DNA of 37,583 nucleotides from Ichthyophthirius multifiliis. Taxonomy: Eukaryota > Ciliophora > Oligohymenophorea > Hymenostomatida. Location of the stretch: NCBI RefSeq assembly GCF_000220395.1, contig NW_004086364.1:1-37583 (forward strand). The letters are read 5' to 3'. Under the pieces are notes generated by a model. It was not told the DNA's origin and made no database searches. It was given only the letters and a program-made list of their open reading frames with translations. Positions 36,046-37,583 of the stretch are shown one piece after another. The position numbers and the translations under genes are program-made. Each line of letters begins with the position of its first letter. The stretch's first letter is position 1.

Positions 36046-37492
36046 TATATTTTTAAAGTTAAAAATATTCAGAATATTTAAATACAGAATCTGAATAAAT
36101 AAAAGACGATATAAAAAATAAAGAATTAACATAAAACTCATAAAAAAACCAAAAGCAGATGATGAAGATGATGAAGATGATGAAGATGATGAAGATGATG
36201 AAGATGATGAAGATGATAAAGAAAATGAAGAAGATGAAGATGATAAAAAATATAAAAAAGATGAAGAAGATAAAAAAGATGAAGAAGATAAAAAAGATGA
36301 AGAAAATAAAAAAGATGAAGAAAACGAAGAAGATGAAGAAGATGAAAAAGATGAAGAATATGAAGAAGATGAAGAAGATGAAGAAGATGAATAAGATGAA
36401 GAAGATGGAGAAGATAATGAAGAAAATTAAGAAGGAGTAATTTTTAAATAATTAAACGAGAAAAATAATAACCATTAAAAGAATTAAGAAAAACCAAAAT
36501 ATCCTGAAAATATGTTAGTAGTAGAAGTTAAAGAATTTTAAAATTATGGTTTGAAAATTGGTATTTCTTTTGATTTTTTGGTTACTAAAAATGATAGAAT
36601 TATAAAAGATGGTTTTGGAAAACCTTCAGTTTATGATTTTGATGAAATAGTTTATCCAGAAGATGTTAAAAAACTGGATATAGGAATTAAGTTTTAAATA
36701 CCGGTTGATGTATTATATATATTAAAAAATGATAAATAATAACTAGATTAATATTATATTATTTTTATGTTTGTTGGTATAAATAGTAATGATGAAGAGA
36801 TTTAATATGCTTGGTATGCTTAAAATCTTTTTAAAGATAAATAAAATGTCAATGTTGGAGAATTTAATGAGTTTTTATATGATTTTCCTATTAAATTAAA
36901 AAATTTAAAGATAAATAAGAAGTAAAAAGCCGATAAATTAAATTTTATAGTTAATGTAGAGAAATTCTAAGAGATTGATGAAGAAATACAAGAATTAAAA
37001 TATAAATAAAAAAGTTGGAAATATAATAAATTTATAATAAAAGTAGATTGTGTTTAGAAATTAAGTAAAAATTAAAAACTTTTTGTTAAATTAGAAATTT
37101 ATAATGAAGATAATGCTTTGATAGATGATTATGGAAATATTTGTGCTTATTAAGGAGAAATCTAATCTTCATATAAAAAAATTTGTAGATTCGATAATAT
37201 TTTTAGAATAAAAATTGATGTAGACTAATTTGTAAAAAATTACAGGGATGATTTAAATAAAATATATGGAGTTATAAATATTTATAATGAAAAAAAATAA
37301 CTTGTAATGTGGGCCTTTTTTAAAATTTTTGAAGGAGAAAATTTAAAAATAGGAGATTTTGAAGAAAATATGTATAATTTACCAAAAGATAGAATAAGTT
37401 AATAAATTAAAAAAAAAATAAGTAAAATGGATCTATATTATAATATAGTATAATATATGATGATTTAACTATAAGTTGAATTAAAAATTTGA
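33158..37492 (+). CDS. Large protein with repeated beta-rich modules, Asn-rich and acidic linkers
   Basis: About 1331 residues in five exons; introns 33970-34083, 34409-34437 (only 29 bases), 35684-35779 and 35956-36058. A basic Gln/Lys-rich N-terminus precedes a first module (GFVIRFDFITDLPVTFDDI ... SVIFFELYANE ... AWTMHEIFF ... GKFKLPFYN ... FLFIRICLPND). Then an Asn/Asp/Arg run (about 34850-34980), a Lys-rich stretch, a second module (CRIQIDFTIYDGINIMND ... IYLFINFIVNKKSIGWIFE), an acidic Asp/Glu run (36161-36430) and two more modules (LKIGISFDFLVTKND ... YAWYAQNLF ... NEFLYDFPIKL; KFIIKVDCVQKLSKNQKL ... LVMWAFFKIFEGENLKIGDF). Each is about 130 residues of predicted strands ending with a W...F and G-x-F...P motif, recalling C2-like or CCDC17-type beta-sandwiches; the family is not certain. 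Three single-base gaps are inferred (33196-33213, 34402-34444, 36142-36148). Confidence 0.78.
33975..34013 (+). repeat. (AT)n tract in intron 1 of the large modular gene
   Basis: About 38 bases of alternating A and T immediately after the splice donor. Confidence 0.93.
34850..34976 (+). repeat. Asn/Asp/Arg coding repeat
   Basis: Imperfect in-frame repeats reading as Asn runs with periodic DRN and YRN (for example NDRNNNYRNNND). They form a low-complexity linker between the first two modules of the large gene. Confidence 0.8.
35997..36042 (+). repeat. (AT)n tract in intron 4 of the large modular gene
   Basis: About 45 bases of alternating A and T with one G near the start, inside the 103-base intron. 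Confidence 0.93.
36157..36430 (+). repeat. GATGAA-type coding repeat, acidic Asp/Glu run
   Basis: A strongly purine-only tract of GAT and GAA codons with some AAA, read in the gene frame as DDEDDEDD changing to KKDEEDKKDEE and then DEEDEE. An alternative frame reads Met/Lys and is a shadow. It forms an acidic linker of about ninety residues in the large modular protein. Confidence 0.9.
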
Positions 37493-37583
37493 ATAAACCT
37501 TAATTAAATAAAATTATTTATTAATTTTAAGAAAAAAAATATATTTATTTTTATATATATATTCTTTTATATATATATTTAAA

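Noticed and set aside
36159-36440. A Met/Lys-repeat protein on the plus strand.
   Set aside because: It is the wrong frame of the GAT/GAA tract; the gene frame gives an acidic Asp/Glu linker continuous with flanking modules.
1-37583. Transposons, retroelement fossils, tRNA and rRNA genes, telomeric repeats.
   Set aside because: I looked for reverse transcriptase, transposase or integrase motifs, cloverleaf-like GC stems and C4A2-type repeats and saw none.

Overview
The window is nuclear DNA of a ciliate that reads TAA and TAG as glutamine and uses only TGA as stop. Every long gene here stays open only under that code, and most glutamines are TAA or TAG. Extreme AT richness (intergenic DNA is almost only A and T), very short GT-AG introns (mostly about 30-120 bases) and the protein similarities fit an oligohymenophorean such as Ichthyophthirius or a close relative. 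The genus is inference. I see no rRNA, tRNA, CRISPR array, telomere repeat or mobile element.

Layout: 0.7-2.4 kb (-) EF-hand protein kinase; 5.7-6.0 kb (+) a tiny three-exon endosulfine/ARPP19 gene; 8.1-8.5 kb (-) a small secreted protein resembling a beta/gamma-crystallin; 9.0-10.35 kb (-) AP-1 mu adaptin; 10.97-15.4 kb (+) a dynamin-like GTPase of the guanylate-binding protein family fused to a coiled coil, a Cys2-His-Cys finger and a PX domain; 16.25-16.74 kb (-) a small coiled-coil reading frame with one internal TGA; 17.1-17.9 kb (+) a multi-membrane protein; 18.16-19.18 kb (+) a coiled-coil protein; 20.75-22.6 kb (+) a divergent protein kinase; 23.8-24.6 kb (-) calmodulin-lysine methyltransferase; 24.8-27.1 kb (-) DENN-domain protein; 27.3-30.3 kb (-) TTC27-like TPR protein; 31.2-32.6 kb (-) SAM plus leucine-rich-repeat protein; 33.2-37.5 kb (+) a large protein with repeated beta-rich modules and an acidic insert. 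Two further weak reading frames are listed at 4.84 and 6.48 kb.

The genes do not form an operon. They are ordinary single eukaryotic genes, loosely clustered, with themes of membrane traffic (AP-1 mu, DENN, GBP-PX) and calcium/calmodulin or phosphorylation signalling (two kinases, CaM methyltransferase, endosulfine). The most striking pattern beyond the genes is that seven of them need, by my reading, about eleven single missing bases to keep frame, always a loss and mostly in A or T runs. This is probably homopolymer under-calling. The most novel architecture is the GBP-finger-PX fusion.
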